This document shows, piece by piece, positions 33,113-43,692 of a stretch of 64,000 bases of DNA; position 1 is the stretch's first letter, and each line of letters begins with the position of its first letter. The stretch is from positions 1-64,000 of the forward strand of contig JASANG010001775.1 of NCBI GenBank assembly GCA_030248215.1. Reading direction: 5' to 3'. The notes beneath the pieces were generated by a model that made no database searches, was not told the origin of the DNA, and saw nothing but the letters and a program-made list of their open reading frames with translations. Position numbers and translations under genes: made by a program. This stretch comes from Enoplolaimus lenunculus (lineage: Eukaryota > Nematoda > Enoplea > Enoplida > Thoracostomopsidae).

Positions 33113-33848
33113 TTTACATGCTTCAAGCGAAACATATCACAATCTGTCCCTTCTAGGGGCTCTTTAACCTAATATATATAAATATTTACAAAAAGTAGCT
33201 TTACCGTTTATGTATTTACAAAGCAATGGCAAGACAAGACAAAACTTAAGTTGACTTCTGACTTAAGTTGATTTTTGACTTGAAAAAGACTTATGTTTAA
33301 AACTCAAACACTTCTATTAATAAGCATTTTCCAGCTTGAGTTGAAACTTCAGCAGCAAGCCTGAAGCAATATTGTATTTGTTTTGTTAACAAAACTGAAA
33401 CTTTGAACAACGAGTTAATTATACGTCTTTGTTGTCAGGTTGAACCGCGATAAAGTTCAAAGCTGAACAACAAAATTGACCGACGAAACAAATAGTAAAC
33501 CGGCTTCCAAGGGCTTATACATGGGATTGGCAAAATTTGATCACTAAAACTTTTAAATACTAAACAATAAGCAGTTTCAAGTCAGGAGACACTAGCGGAT
33601 TCAGATGAGGGCCGGAGTCGTCGTGCGTTTGTTTTCAGAAAATTATTTGTGATAAAATGTGTAAGATGTTCTAGCTATTTTAAACTCTAAACGCTATTTA
33701 ACGATATCTGTCATTGTTCAAATCACGAAACATTGCCAGGTAAATTGTTCAGTGGTTAAAAACTCAGGTATCGTACTTAGACAAAAATTTTTTCGCCATT
33801 TACTGTCAGGTTATTTATCAGAAAATAGTTAAAAACTGTTTTAAACCT

Positions 33849-34026
33849 GGCCCGTGTTACTTTAAGTGGCGCCAGGTTTTTGGTGGGTCTATAAAAGAGT
33901 AGGCTTTTAGATTGTAGATTACATTTTTTTACTTAGGCTTAGGCTTACGTACACATTTTTGCAACGTTTAGGCTTAGGTTTAGGAATACGCTTAATCTAC
34001 TGTTACGCCCCTAAAAGTAACATTGA
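33849..34026. mobile_element. TLR family MITE, subfamily B
   Basis: GGCCCGTGTTACTTTAAGTG at left, ACGCCCCTAAAAGTAACATT at right, TTAGGC hexamers split by ACACATTTTTGCAACG. Confidence 0.68.
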
Positions 34027-34316
34027 CGTATAAAAAAATGTTAACCGTAATTTTGCTACAATTTAAATCACTTGAATTGAATTAACTAAAATAATTGGAC
34101 AATTTCCTTGTCATAAAAAGCTAAAAAGTCGCTAACTTTCACAAGCAACAACGAAGGGTTTAATCTAATTTATTGCTTGACAATTTTAAAATCTATAATC
34201 CAATGTTCTTAAAAATCAAAACCGATCACAGAAAATTATCAGCCTACAACACTGTTGTACAGTTTGTTTTACAAGATTATATCGAAGACGTCGAAGTCTA
34301 TCCGTTTGCCTAAATT

Positions 34317-34760
34317 GGCCAAAAGAACAGGGGCGGAACAATATTATAAGCATATTCCTAAACCTAAGCCTAAGCCTAAGCGAAAGACACTGTAAATTCC
34401 AATGAGTTAATCCATCAACTGAGACAGTTAGTTATTTCTGAGTTAGCAAAAGTTAACTTTAACTCACTCTGACTTGCGTTGATTCTCACTCTGAGCTGAG
34501 CTGACTCTGGGTGAGTTGATTAATTCAATCAGAATGAACTGAATCAACGCAGAATTATGAGTTCTGATAGTCCTAGCTCAGACTGAGTGATTGAACTCAT
34601 TCTGTGTTAAAATCAACTCACTGGGATTTACAGTGAATGAGCATATTCCTAAGCCTAAGCCTATGCCTATTAGCCAAGCAAATAAATTAGTCTGAAGCTT
34701 AAGCTTTACTCTTTTCTAGTCCCACAGAAAACCGTTCCGCCTCTGATGTTTACATGAGCC
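34317..34760. mobile_element. TLR family MITE interrupted by a CT1 MITE
   Basis: GGCCAAAAGAACAGGGGCGG at left and CCTCTGATGTTTACATGAGC at right. The CT1 element at 34388-34635 splits the usual CGTAAGAATGAGCATATTCC string. Confidence 0.8.
34388..34635. mobile_element. CT1 family MITE nested in a TLR element
   Basis: CACTGTAAATTCCAATGAG and GGGATTTACAGTG. Left flank AAAGA and right flank AATGA are consistent with a 1-2 bp duplication that has since changed. Confidence 0.8.
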
Positions 34761-35185
34761 CCTAAAGTCTAAGCACATAACTTAATTTTAAATTTGAAGA
34801 GAACTGTACAAGATCTGTCAACAGGTCAGGGCGAATAAACGGTACAAGTGAAATTTTTGAGAAAACTTTCATCCATTGAAACTGAACATACTGTAAAATC
34901 TAAGCAATTTATAATTTGTATTTTTTGTTTCGCGTAGCTATGTATTTATTTCTAAATAAAATGATAAATGCAATTTAATTACTCGACATTCAACCGCTTC
35001 TACGAGGAAATCAACAAATATTGTTCTGTAAAACAATTTACTCGTCACATTTCTTTTATTTTCTTGCGACCTTATAACGAATTATATGAAAGGAAGTGCG
35101 TGTGATAAGTTTCTGCTTTGGTTGTTCTACTTAACCTATTAAAAATGTCAAGCGAAATATTTTAGTTAAATCAGCCAAGAACACT

Positions 35186-35371
35186 CTATAACAGTAGTAT
35201 AAGCATATTCCTAAACATAAATCCAAGCTTAAGTCTAAGCGTAACAATAAGCGTACACTTAAGTCTAAACTTTAACCTAAAGCAAAAAATAGTCTAAAGC
35301 TTTAAGCTAACAACTCTATTGCAATACAGCACAAAAACGTTCCGAACCTGATCTTTAAAATACATGGGTTT
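35186..35371. mobile_element. TLR family MITE, degraded
   Basis: AACAGTAGTATAAGCATATT, CCTAAG-like hexamers, then AACGTTCCGAACCTGATCTT. Confidence 0.5.
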
Positions 35372-35627
35372 TTAAATGTCAACTAGTCTGAAATGTATCT
35401 TTTGTACTAAGCATAATGTTCACCAGGGTCGAAAATCCACGTCTTTTCGACGATCCGGTATACTTTTGTGTTTTGAAATTTTACAATTTTTAAATCGAGT
35501 TTAGCACTTTTTTTCTGTATCTCATCGGCCGGTGTGGGGATGCATCCTGCCATCCCCCGCTTGATTCACCCCTGGTTTAGAGTCTACATTTTCAGAACAT
35601 TGGGCTAATATTTACTTTGAATGGCAT

Positions 35628-35757
35628 TAACAGTCCTATAAGCATATTCCTAAACCTAAGCCTAATCGAACAAAATAGTCTAAAGCTTAAGCTTACTCTA
35701 TTATAGTATCGCGACAACTATTTCCTCCTTAAAGTAACATGTGGCAAAGGGGCTGAA
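35628..35757. mobile_element. TLR family MITE, subfamily B, short
   Basis: CCTATAAGCATATTCCTAAA, AAAGCTTAAGCTTACTCT and TCCTCCTTAAAGTAACATGT. Confidence 0.5.
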
Positions 35758-36195
35758 TGGGAAGGCCTATTGTCATGCAACAAAATACCAGAATATATAC
35801 TTGGCAAAGATTTAACGAAGTTTACCTGGTGTACGCATGATATTGTAGAAGTTGCATAAATTAATTTACGCAAGATTCCAGTTTAGTAATTGAAGTTTAC
35901 GAACAGTTTTTATGTTAGGGTTGCGCTGTAGCTTTCTGCGCCATATAAAAGTACATTTACATACGCCATGCAGCAGCGCATGTTCTTTCAAAATTAGTTT
36001 TTGACAAACGCGCGGCGACGAGCGGCGAATACAGCGCAATTCTTAAGGAAGTTTAGATATCGGCATCACATAGGAATTTTAAACACAAACAGCGCTACTA
36101 CAGTTCTTACAACAGTTTTTTTCAAGTTGCAAATTTTGCAAACTATCTGTAGGTTTCATATCATTTTGGCGACATTTCGGCTATACTTACACGGT

Positions 36196-36350
36196 TAGTG
36201 GCCATAGAGTGCCTGGGTGTCGCCCCTTCCACTAGAAAATTCTTCCCTAGAGGAATTTTCAACCTTGCTTGTAAGTCAACGAAAACCCTTGTATGCTCAT
36301 CCTGAAAACATATGAGTCCTCTCAAGCAAGGTGAGCTTGCTACGGGCCTA
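36196..36350. mobile_element. GTAGCCA family MITE
   Basis: Reverse orientation: GAAAATTCTTCCCTAGAGG, CAACCTTGCTTGTAAGTCAA, then GTGAGCTTGCTACGGGCC. Confidence 0.5.
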
Positions 36351-37059
36351 CATGCATATAGCGTTCGCTTTAGGGCAAGCATAATTTTAGAACTGCCAAG
36401 ATATAAAAATTAAAATGTCAATTTTTATATTTTTGAAACAAATACAAACTGAAAGGTGACGTAATTTAATTTCTGATCGACTTTAAATGGGAAGTGACTT
36501 TACTTGAAGGCAACACTTTGTGTGGTTGGTATGGGGTTATCAAGTTGAAATGATGCTTAGCAAGCAGCGGTGAATCCGGAAAATTCCTGGTGAGGGGATG
36601 CACTAGTGGAAATTGTTACGTATTGGCATATTGTACGCTATATATGTATGCAATGCACTCATTAAAGCGGATGTTGCATAAATTTCTAGCCTATGATATC
36701 TTGGTGGTTAGGTCGAAGAGGTTTTTTGTTCTTTTTCCGTCTTTTCAAAAATCACCATAAGTGCCATCATAGCTTAAGTTGGTCTTAACCCGGAAACAAA
36801 TTTACACTCGGCAGTCGGTGGTGGGATGCATCCCCCCCAACCCCTCCCCCTGGATCTGCCCTTGTTAGCAGGCTCACAGCAAAGGGCTTTTAGAAAGAAA
36901 CGCACAACTGAAAAAATCTAAGCAAATGAGTTCAGAATCCAATAAAATGGCTTATGACTCTATCGGTTAATGAATTGACATGCTGGACGCTTAGACAAGA
37001 AACAAACTACTAATTTAAAGTCTTGATTCCCCGAGTTGTGCTAAGCTTCTATTAGGAGA

Positions 37060-37492
37060 ATAATTGGGGGTAATACGAGGGGGGTCCCCATTTTGAGTCC
37101 GATTCAATAGGAGTCCGTATCTCTAATAAGAGTCCGTAAGCGGATAGAGTCCCAAAGCCGTAATTAGAGCCCATAAATGTCAATTATCCCTAATTGTAGC
37201 GCATAAATGACTCCAGGACCAAATAATTTGAGTTCGAAACTTTAAAACGTACTTAAATTTTGAAAGTACATTCCTAAGTATAACCTTGTATTATCGCTCA
37301 AACTATTGACACAAGACAAATAAACGTTTAATTCAACGGATAGTTGCAATACCGAATATATATCAGTAACGAAGGGTGGCGGAGGGTGGGTTGAAAATAA
37401 ATACCAGTTCGTAACCGAATAACAAGGGAGGTACCCTCTGGAGAGGCCAAATAAATATGAGTCCCCCTATTATTCGGGTCACTACACTAAAC
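37060..37492. mobile_element. GAC family element, longest copy
   Basis: Right end TATTATTCGGGTCACTACAC at 37470-37489 inverts the left ends at 19934 and 26573. Internal GAGTCCGTATC repeats match both palindrome arms. Confidence 0.6.
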
Positions 37493-37744
37493 GGATTGTA
37501 TTAAAAATAGCACAAACAGAAACTGATAGTCATCAAAAATAACGAAAACGGATACCGAGTTTTACCGGAAACGGATATCCGGTTACACCATCGCCAACTA
37601 ACAAGCAAATGCACAAACGTAATTCCGGTGACGGTATTTGGATTTTCAGCAAAATGAAAACGTTTTTTAATATATAAAGAACTGCTCAGAATCTTGTCAA
37701 AACTGGACAGTTACGAAACTCTTACAATATTCCTTTTAGGGTGC

Positions 37745-37812
37745 TAACTCTAGACTAAGCATATTGCAAAGCCTAAGCCTACATCTAAGCGTACAAAAGC
37801 GTAAATCCTAAG
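37745..37812. mobile_element. TLR family fragment
   Basis: CTAAGCATATTGCAAAGCCT then AAGCCTACATCTAAGCGT; no ends. Confidence 0.35.
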
Positions 37813-37826
37813 CGTTGCTTTATACC

Positions 37827-38094
37827 AGGCTACAACCGGTAACGCGTTTCGTTTTACTTTTGTCACATTTTTAGGTAAGAATTTCTGAAATTTCGCAGAA
37901 AACAAGCTAAAAACCAAACACCTTAAACATCATATTGCAAATATTGGCTAAAATGTACTAATTAACCATCATTTTTACTACCTAATTTCCACTCATCTCC
38001 GGCTCCGGCTCTGACTCCGGCTTCGGCTCCGGCAAGTTTCGTTGACCTCCGGCTCCGGTATTTTTAACCTCCGGTTGTACCCTGCTTAATACTT
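37827..38094. mobile_element. ACCGGAGGT foldback MITE
   Basis: Ends CAGGCTACAACCGG and CCTCCGGTTGTACCCTG; TCCGGCTCCGGCTC run near the right. Reverse orientation relative to 14091 and 29861. Confidence 0.65.
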
Positions 38095-38227
38095 ACATAC
38101 TCTTTAACTGACCAAGTTACAATTCATTGCTTTGAAACTTACATGACCTATTTACCAATTGGTGGTGTGCTGGTTGACACATATGCCACAAGTTTGGCCA
38201 GTTATACATCAGAAGCGGGCTGTTATT

Positions 38228-38362
38228 TCTGCAGGACTGCAATAGACTAGACATTGCTTTAGACTAATTTTCTTGCTTGGTTATAGGCTTACCCGTTACT
38301 CTGAAGGTGAGGCTTAGGTTTAGGCCTAGGCTTTTAGGCCGATAGCTACTTTTACGACCCGT
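38228..38362. mobile_element. TLR family MITE, degraded
   Basis: GCTTTAGACTAATTTTCTTG and AGGCTTAGGTTTAGGCCTAG. Ends unclear. Confidence 0.45.
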
Positions 38363-38526
38363 ATGTATGTATTTTAACAGTGCCAGACCTTGCAAGGCTG
38401 AGGGCGAAAACCTCTCGGCGAGGCATAACAGGTTGACTGAGCCCACAACCCTTCCCCAAGTTGAGAAATGAGTAAAGACCTTATTCCGAAAATAACAATT
38501 TCAGCCAAATTTACAGAATTCTGGAA

Positions 38527-38690
38527 GGCTCGTAGCCAGTTCACATTGTTAGGTTGGCTAAAAAGTTTGCAGGAGGGGCGTACGAAGGTTTTCGTTGACT
38601 TACAAGCAAGGTTGAAAATTTTCTAGGGAGTCAAAATCTTTCCAGGGGGTGGCTGAACCTCCCCTTGGCTCCCACTGGACTACGGGTCGT
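38527..38690. mobile_element. GTAGCCA family MITE
   Basis: GCTCGTAGCCAGTTCACATT at left, GACTACGGGTCG at right; GACTTACAAGCAAGGTTGAA inside. Confidence 0.55.
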
Positions 38691-38994
38691 AATTTTGGAC
38701 CTAAAAAAGAACAAAAATCCATCCTTAACATAATGAACTAAATTTCGCTCGAAGCGCACAAATTATTTGAATATCTTGCTAAAATAGCTGACCAATACAT
38801 AGAATAGAGACCTCCTGCACATATATGCTGTTTACATTCGTGATCGCAACCTGACAACTACTGTTCGGCTCCAATTATATCTAAAAATAATATTTCCACA
38901 AAGTCTTACCACACCAAAACTTCATTTTATGTTTGTATCAAAAAATGTTTCAAAACATTCATTGAAGCGTAAAAATACCACAAAACGAAAATAA

Positions 38995-39080
38995 GTATAT
39001 AAATTATATATATACACATATATATACATATATAATATATATTATATATATGTATATATACATATATAATATATATAATG
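38995..39080. repeat. Palindromic TA-rich microsatellite
   Basis: Runs of TATATA and TATACATATA; likely hairpin-forming. Confidence 0.75.
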
Positions 39081-39346
39081 TACCAGATACAGCCAGTGGC
39101 GTAGCCAGGATGTCGGGTTTATAGAAGAGTGTAAAAATTCAAAATGTTTGCTGAAGACAAGCGCAGCGAACGCGGACAAAACAGTGAAAAATGAAAAACC
39201 AAAAAATTAAATTGAGGATTTGCAAAAATTTCTATTTTTTCATTTATGCCCTCAAAAATTTTAAGGAATGCGCACCGGTACGGCAACACTTTGTTTACTC
39301 GCTTGAATCTGTCAATTTGTGACATTTGAATGTCAACAACGATTCT

Positions 39347-39573
39347 TTAACCCCTTCTCACATAGTATATATCGCACCGTGTTTAACAATTGCAACACGT
39401 ATACATAGTACTAAATCACCACAAGACGTGACAGCCCCCTCGGGCTCGAGCGTCAAGCTCCTATAGCTGAGTGGTGATGGTATACGCCTCCCACTCCAGT
39501 CACTGGAGTTCGAATCCTAGCATAAAAGTAGGTCTCACGGAAAATAGAAAATGTTCATGTGAGAAAGGGTTAA
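39347..39573 (+). mobile_element. PBT MITE with internal deletion
   Basis: TTAA at 39347-39350 and 39570-39573. The GTTGCC hairpin segment after the left end is missing, while the tRNA-like core is intact and very close to the 11449 copy. Confidence 0.82.
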
Positions 39574-39729
39574 TATCACTAAGTATATCATGGTTAAATG
39601 CAACAGATAAGCAAAGCGTTTCATGGAATTTACCGCCCACACAAGCTGTATAAAGAGGCCGAGCAGTCGGTGAAGACAGTGGCGGATGTAGAAAGTATAT
39701 TAACAAGGAGCGCGCGATATATAACGGTG

Positions 39730-39941
39730 CACTGCAAAAAACGGTGAGTCAAATTGACTCTCTCCGAAATAGGCTTTACAGGACTGCACAAACTGAGTCA
39801 AATTCGACTCCGACAGAGTCAAATTCGCCTCACTGATTCGCACGTTTGACTCTGGCGGAGTCGAATTTGACTCGATTTGTGTAGTCCCGGAGAGCCTCTA
39901 TTTCGGAGAAAGTCAATTTGACTCACGATTTTTTTGCAGTG
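39730..39941. mobile_element. CT2 family MITE
   Basis: CACTGCAAAAAACGGTGAG and CGATTTTTTTGCAGTG, flanked by TG on both sides; GAGTCAAATTCGACTC palindromes. Confidence 0.8.
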
Positions 39942-40350
39942 TGGAAACAAACTCACGAGCGAAGCGAGCGTGAAGCTAAACGCAATTTAAAACAAAATTT
40001 GAAATCAACTATTTTCGCTTTAACTCGTACTGTATAAAAGAGTTTCAACAGCCGTGTAAAAGATATATGAAGTCTTTGAATGCTCCTCTTGAAAATTTTT
40101 AGACCCTTCCTAGTATGTTGACCTGACTACAGACCTGTATCCTATTTTACATTCACTACCATGGTACGTCTACATGGTTTGCTTTTCATGATACGATTAT
40201 GACAAGCAGTCGAAGTTAGCTTATAAATTGTTTTGATTTTCCATCAGAATATTGAAAATATTCTTATAGCCTTTGTGTTTAATGGAAACGTCACACTCAT
40301 TATTGATTATTTTGCACAGCGTTATGTTAAAGCTAGCTGTAAGCAAAAGT

Positions 40351-40498
40351 GGCCCATATAAGGAATAGGATTGAAACATTTTCCTGTGGGACTGTAATGG
40401 AGTAAAGTTCAAGCTTTAGGCTATTTTTTGTTTAGGCTTAGGCTTACGCTTAGGCTTCGGCTTAGGAATATGCTTATACTACTGTTCCGGCCCTGTTT
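40351..40498. mobile_element. TLR family MITE
   Basis: GGCCCATATAAGGAATAGG at left, ACTGTTCCGGCCCTGTTT at right, five GGCTTA-type hexamers. Confidence 0.68.
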
Positions 40499-40625
40499 GG
40501 GTCGTATGAGATATGCTTGTCAGTTATGTGCACATGCAATATGGTGCAGCGCATTGTATGTATGCTAGCCGGCATCATACGATCGCTGTATATGGTCGAC
40601 GATAAAAGTAGAACAGGAGGGCTTT

Positions 40626-40700
40626 GTGGCCCAGTGGTAGAGAGTCTGCCTGAAAATCTGTGGGTCGCTAGCTCAGTCCCCGTCGTGTAGGTCCGTTTTC
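40626..40700 (+). tRNA. tRNA-like sequence, possible SINE head
   Basis: A-box-like TGGCCCAGTGG, anticodon-loop-like CTGAAAATC, and a weak B-box (CTCAGTCCC). Acceptor ends do not pair well, so a working tRNA is unlikely. Confidence 0.3.
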
Positions 40701-41729
40701 CAGCTGCTGAGTTAAAAGGTCTGAAGTATAGGTTCTTTCCTGGACAAGAATAAGTATTTCAATAGCTTTTTCCTAATCGGTTGCCTTCAAATCTGTCCTC
40801 AGTATACGATTAATGGTTATAGCAACGTGTTGTTATTAGTATATACGCAAATAGAGATGTTTTAAAATTGATGATAAATTCGGTTAACTTTCTCTAACTA
40901 CAGCCCGTATTCTTAAATCTGAGTAGCACCTATGACCAGTTGGAGATATGTAGTGTAACTTTGGAACCAGCGCATGATGAGGTTTGATATTCAGCACATT
41001 GTTTGTGTTTGATTTGCCCTAGAGTAGCACCTACGAACAGTTGGAGATGTGTCCTGTAACTTTAAAACCAGCGCATGGTGAGGTTCGAAATTTAGCACAT
41101 TGTTCGCGTTTAATTTGCCCTACTTCTGTACCAGTTTTGAGAAATGCAACTGCAGTTGTTCGTCAGTTTGAAAACCTATCAATAATTGATGATAGGTGCT
41201 ATACGCATTTGAGAATACGAGCCCAGTACTCAGATTGGTTGAATTTTATTCAGCTTAAAGTTAAAAATATTTATTTAGTAACGTTTGTTGCAACGAATAA
41301 TTTTATCAAAACAGCAGCGTGGACAAGGAAAAATTGAGATCATGCATCCAGCTCCGATACTTTGGGAAAGACAGGAAAAAACCACATTAAGCAAGCTTAC
41401 AATAAACCTTTTCGATTTTTAGAGGTCAAAAAAATTTTTGGATCGATCGCTGAAGCCCTTTTATACGAACGTACCCTGTGGTAATGAATTTCAGCCTACG
41501 CCTACTCATCCGAAAATGTTACTAAACCAACACGTATAACCAGCTTTTAGACCTTAACACCCACAGGCATACATCGAAATCTCATCTTGAGGGTGGGATA
41601 ATCAGAGCGAAAGTTGGTCAAAAATCAGACAATCAACTCATGGGCTGATGAAGAAAAGACGTGAAGGCTCAAAATAGATTTAATAATGAAAATTTACACA
41701 TATGGAAAAGACAGTTACAGGTTACATAC

Positions 41730-41896
41730 GATCCAAGCCTAAGCCTAAGTCTAAGTCTAAGCGTAAGAATGAGCCTATACCTAAGCCTATGCCTAAGCCT
41801 AAGCCTAAGCCAAAGCAAAAAAAATAGTGTAAAGCTTAAGCTTATTCTATTACAGTTCCGCCGTAAAACGTTCCGGCCCTGTTCTATACATGGGCC
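41730..41896. mobile_element. TLR family MITE
   Basis: About ten CCTAAG hexamers with GTAAGAATGAGCCTATACC between, then GTTCCGGCCCTGTTCTATAC to ATGGGCC. Left terminal repeat missing. Confidence 0.65.
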
Positions 41897-42019
41897 AAAG
41901 CCTGGAACCTCCTGAGCATCTGTTGGATCCGACATATCGCCGGTTGTGAACCAATTTTGGCTGATTTTGACTCCATATTCCATATATTGGTATTGATTTA
42001 GACCCGTTTAGCCAGCACA

Positions 42020-42166
42020 CCTTTGTAGTGCGGTGTGCTAAAATTTTATTCGGAAAGGAATACCAGGGTTTTTGATTAACTGACAAAGGTTGAAAAATTT
42101 CGTGGGCAAAAATTTTTCTAGAGGGGGCCGAGCGCTCCTGCCTACCTTCTTGCCTCAGGGCCTGTA
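42020..42166. mobile_element. GTAGCCA family MITE, degraded
   Basis: Reverse orientation: GGTTGAAAAATTTCGTGGGC and CTAGAGGGGGCCGAGC. The terminal CTACGGGCC is replaced by CTCAGGGCC. Confidence 0.4.
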
Positions 42167-42277
42167 TTGATTCTTTGAAATGTTTACTACAGCAGCTGGT
42201 CATATATTATTGCCTAAATGAGAGTGGAGGTAAAAACGAGTAAAAATTTCATTTAAAAATACAATTTTTGCAGTATC

Positions 42278-42552
42278 GGCCCATGCAAAGATCAGAGGCG
42301 GAACGTTTTTCTGCGGTGCTAGAATAGAGTATAGGCTTTAGACCAATTTGTTTGCTTGGCTTAGGCTTAAGTTTAGAAATATGCTCATTTTACGCTTAGG
42401 CTTAGGCTTAGGAATATGCTCGTTCTTACGCTTAGGCTTAGGCCTAGGCTTAGGAATGTGCTCATTCTTACGCTTAGGCTTAGGCCTAGGCTTAGGCTAA
42501 AGCATCGGAATATGCTTATAATACTGTTCCGTCCCTGTTCTTTACATTGGCC
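42278..42552. mobile_element. TLR family MITE with three internal 36-bp units
   Basis: GGCCCATGCAAAGATCAGAG and CCGTCCCTGTTCTTTACATT, GGCC. Units of CGCTTAGGCTTAGGC and GGAATATGCTCGTTCTTA. Confidence 0.78.
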
Positions 42553-42639
42553 ATAGTTTTGTTTGTATAGTAGTTTGTATATTTCTTTGAAACTTCTTAT
42601 GAAAAAGTATCCTCCAAAGATAATAGCATTCAGGTTGCA

Positions 42640-42970
42640 ACAAAGTGACGTATGACATTGCAAAAAGTGACGTATGACATTGCAAAAAGAGACGTATGAC
42701 ATTGCAAAAAGTGAGGTATGACATTGCAAAAAATGATGTATGACATTGTAAAAAGTGACGTATGACATTGCAAAAAGTGACGTATGACATTGCAAAAAGT
42801 GACGTATGACATTGCAAAAAATGATGTATTACATTGTAAAAAGTGACGTATGACATTGCAAAAAGTGACGTATGACATTGCAAAAAGTGACGTATGACAT
42901 TGCAAAAAGTGACGTATGACATTGCAAAAAATGATGTATGACATTGTAAAAAGTGACGTATGACATTGCA
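42640..42970. repeat. 22-bp tandem array, about 15 units
   Basis: Unit GTGACGTATGACATTGCAA plus AAA. Variants ATGATGTATG and GAGACGT recur in order, which suggests higher-order duplication. It begins about 90 bp after a TLR element. Confidence 0.9.
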
Positions 42971-43120
42971 ACTATTACGTCAACGAAGCTGGTTTTACTA
43001 TTCCAGTTGGAAAAATAAACAAAGACGTTCCACAACGGAAGCTATTACGTTTTTGTCCACTTTTCACGATAAGCTTTGGTTTATAGACTTATTGTAAAAA
43101 ACTGATCTCATAAGCCAAAG

Positions 43121-43215
43121 AAGCATTTGCCTAAGCCTAAGCCTAAGCCTAAGCCTAAGCCTAAGCCTAGGCCAAGCCTAAGCCTAAGCCTAAGCCTAAG
43201 CCTAAGCCTAATGTC
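43121..43215. repeat. Interstitial telomere-like (GCCTAA)n tract
   Basis: About 13 GCCTAA hexamers, nearly perfect, with one GCCTAGGCCAA interruption. Longest such run in the window. Flanks do not show clear TLR terminal repeats. Confidence 0.85.
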
Positions 43216-43542
43216 TAAGCCGAAGTCTTGACTTACAGTTGGGGTTGTACAAGAGCTTGTGTCTGTAGTAGTTTACTATTGGATTGAAACGGCATGCCGA
43301 AGAATAAGCGTAAATTATTGCGTAAGCGTTTACCTGAAAATAAATCTAAGTCAAAGCATACATCTAGGCATTAGCGTGGCGCTATGCTTTTGACGACGCT
43401 CTCAATTATTTTGACTCTGGTTCATAAGTTTCAAAATATCCTACAGGTAACAGATTTATTTTTAGAAATTTTTCAAATATTAAATAACAGATACCAAAAC
43501 CTAAACATTTGGTTAGAAACTATGCGAGTACTTTAGCCATGG

Positions 43543-43692
43543 GAAGGGCATAGTGAAGAGGGTGGTAGAACTGTGCGGCGGTCTGCATCAACCCCTGTTC
43601 GAAGTTTTGCTCGAAGACAACGACCACACCGGGAATTGAACCTTGGTGTTCTTGCTCTCGAGTCAAGCATGCTACCAGTACACCATGTGGTC
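43543..43692 (-). mobile_element. tRNA-headed SINE
   Basis: tRNA-like head at 43692-43622 followed by a body (ACTTCGAACAGGGGTTGATG ... CGCACAGTTCTACC) that resembles the sequence after the tRNA half at 5298-5250. The two loci define a SINE family. Confidence 0.5.
43622..43692 (-). tRNA. tRNA-like gene or pseudogene (71 nt)
   Basis: Acceptor arms GACCACA and TGTGGTC pair fully. The D-arm has TGGTGTACTGG, the anticodon loop reads CTCGAGA (anticodon CGA if the stem is CTTGA/GCAAG), and the B-box is GGTTCAATTCC. The T-stem has about two mismatches and the anticodon stem one, and no long variable arm for Ser is present. A SINE head or pseudogene is likelier than a working tRNA. Confidence 0.42.

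Noticed and set aside
42640-42970. CRISPR-like regular repeats
   Set aside because: Repeats are head-to-tail without unique spacers, in a eukaryotic context; this is a minisatellite.
42385-43035. Several overlapping minus-strand frames (FCNVIRHFLQCHTSLFAMSY)
   Set aside because: Artefacts of the 22-bp tandem array and the adjacent TTAGGC element.
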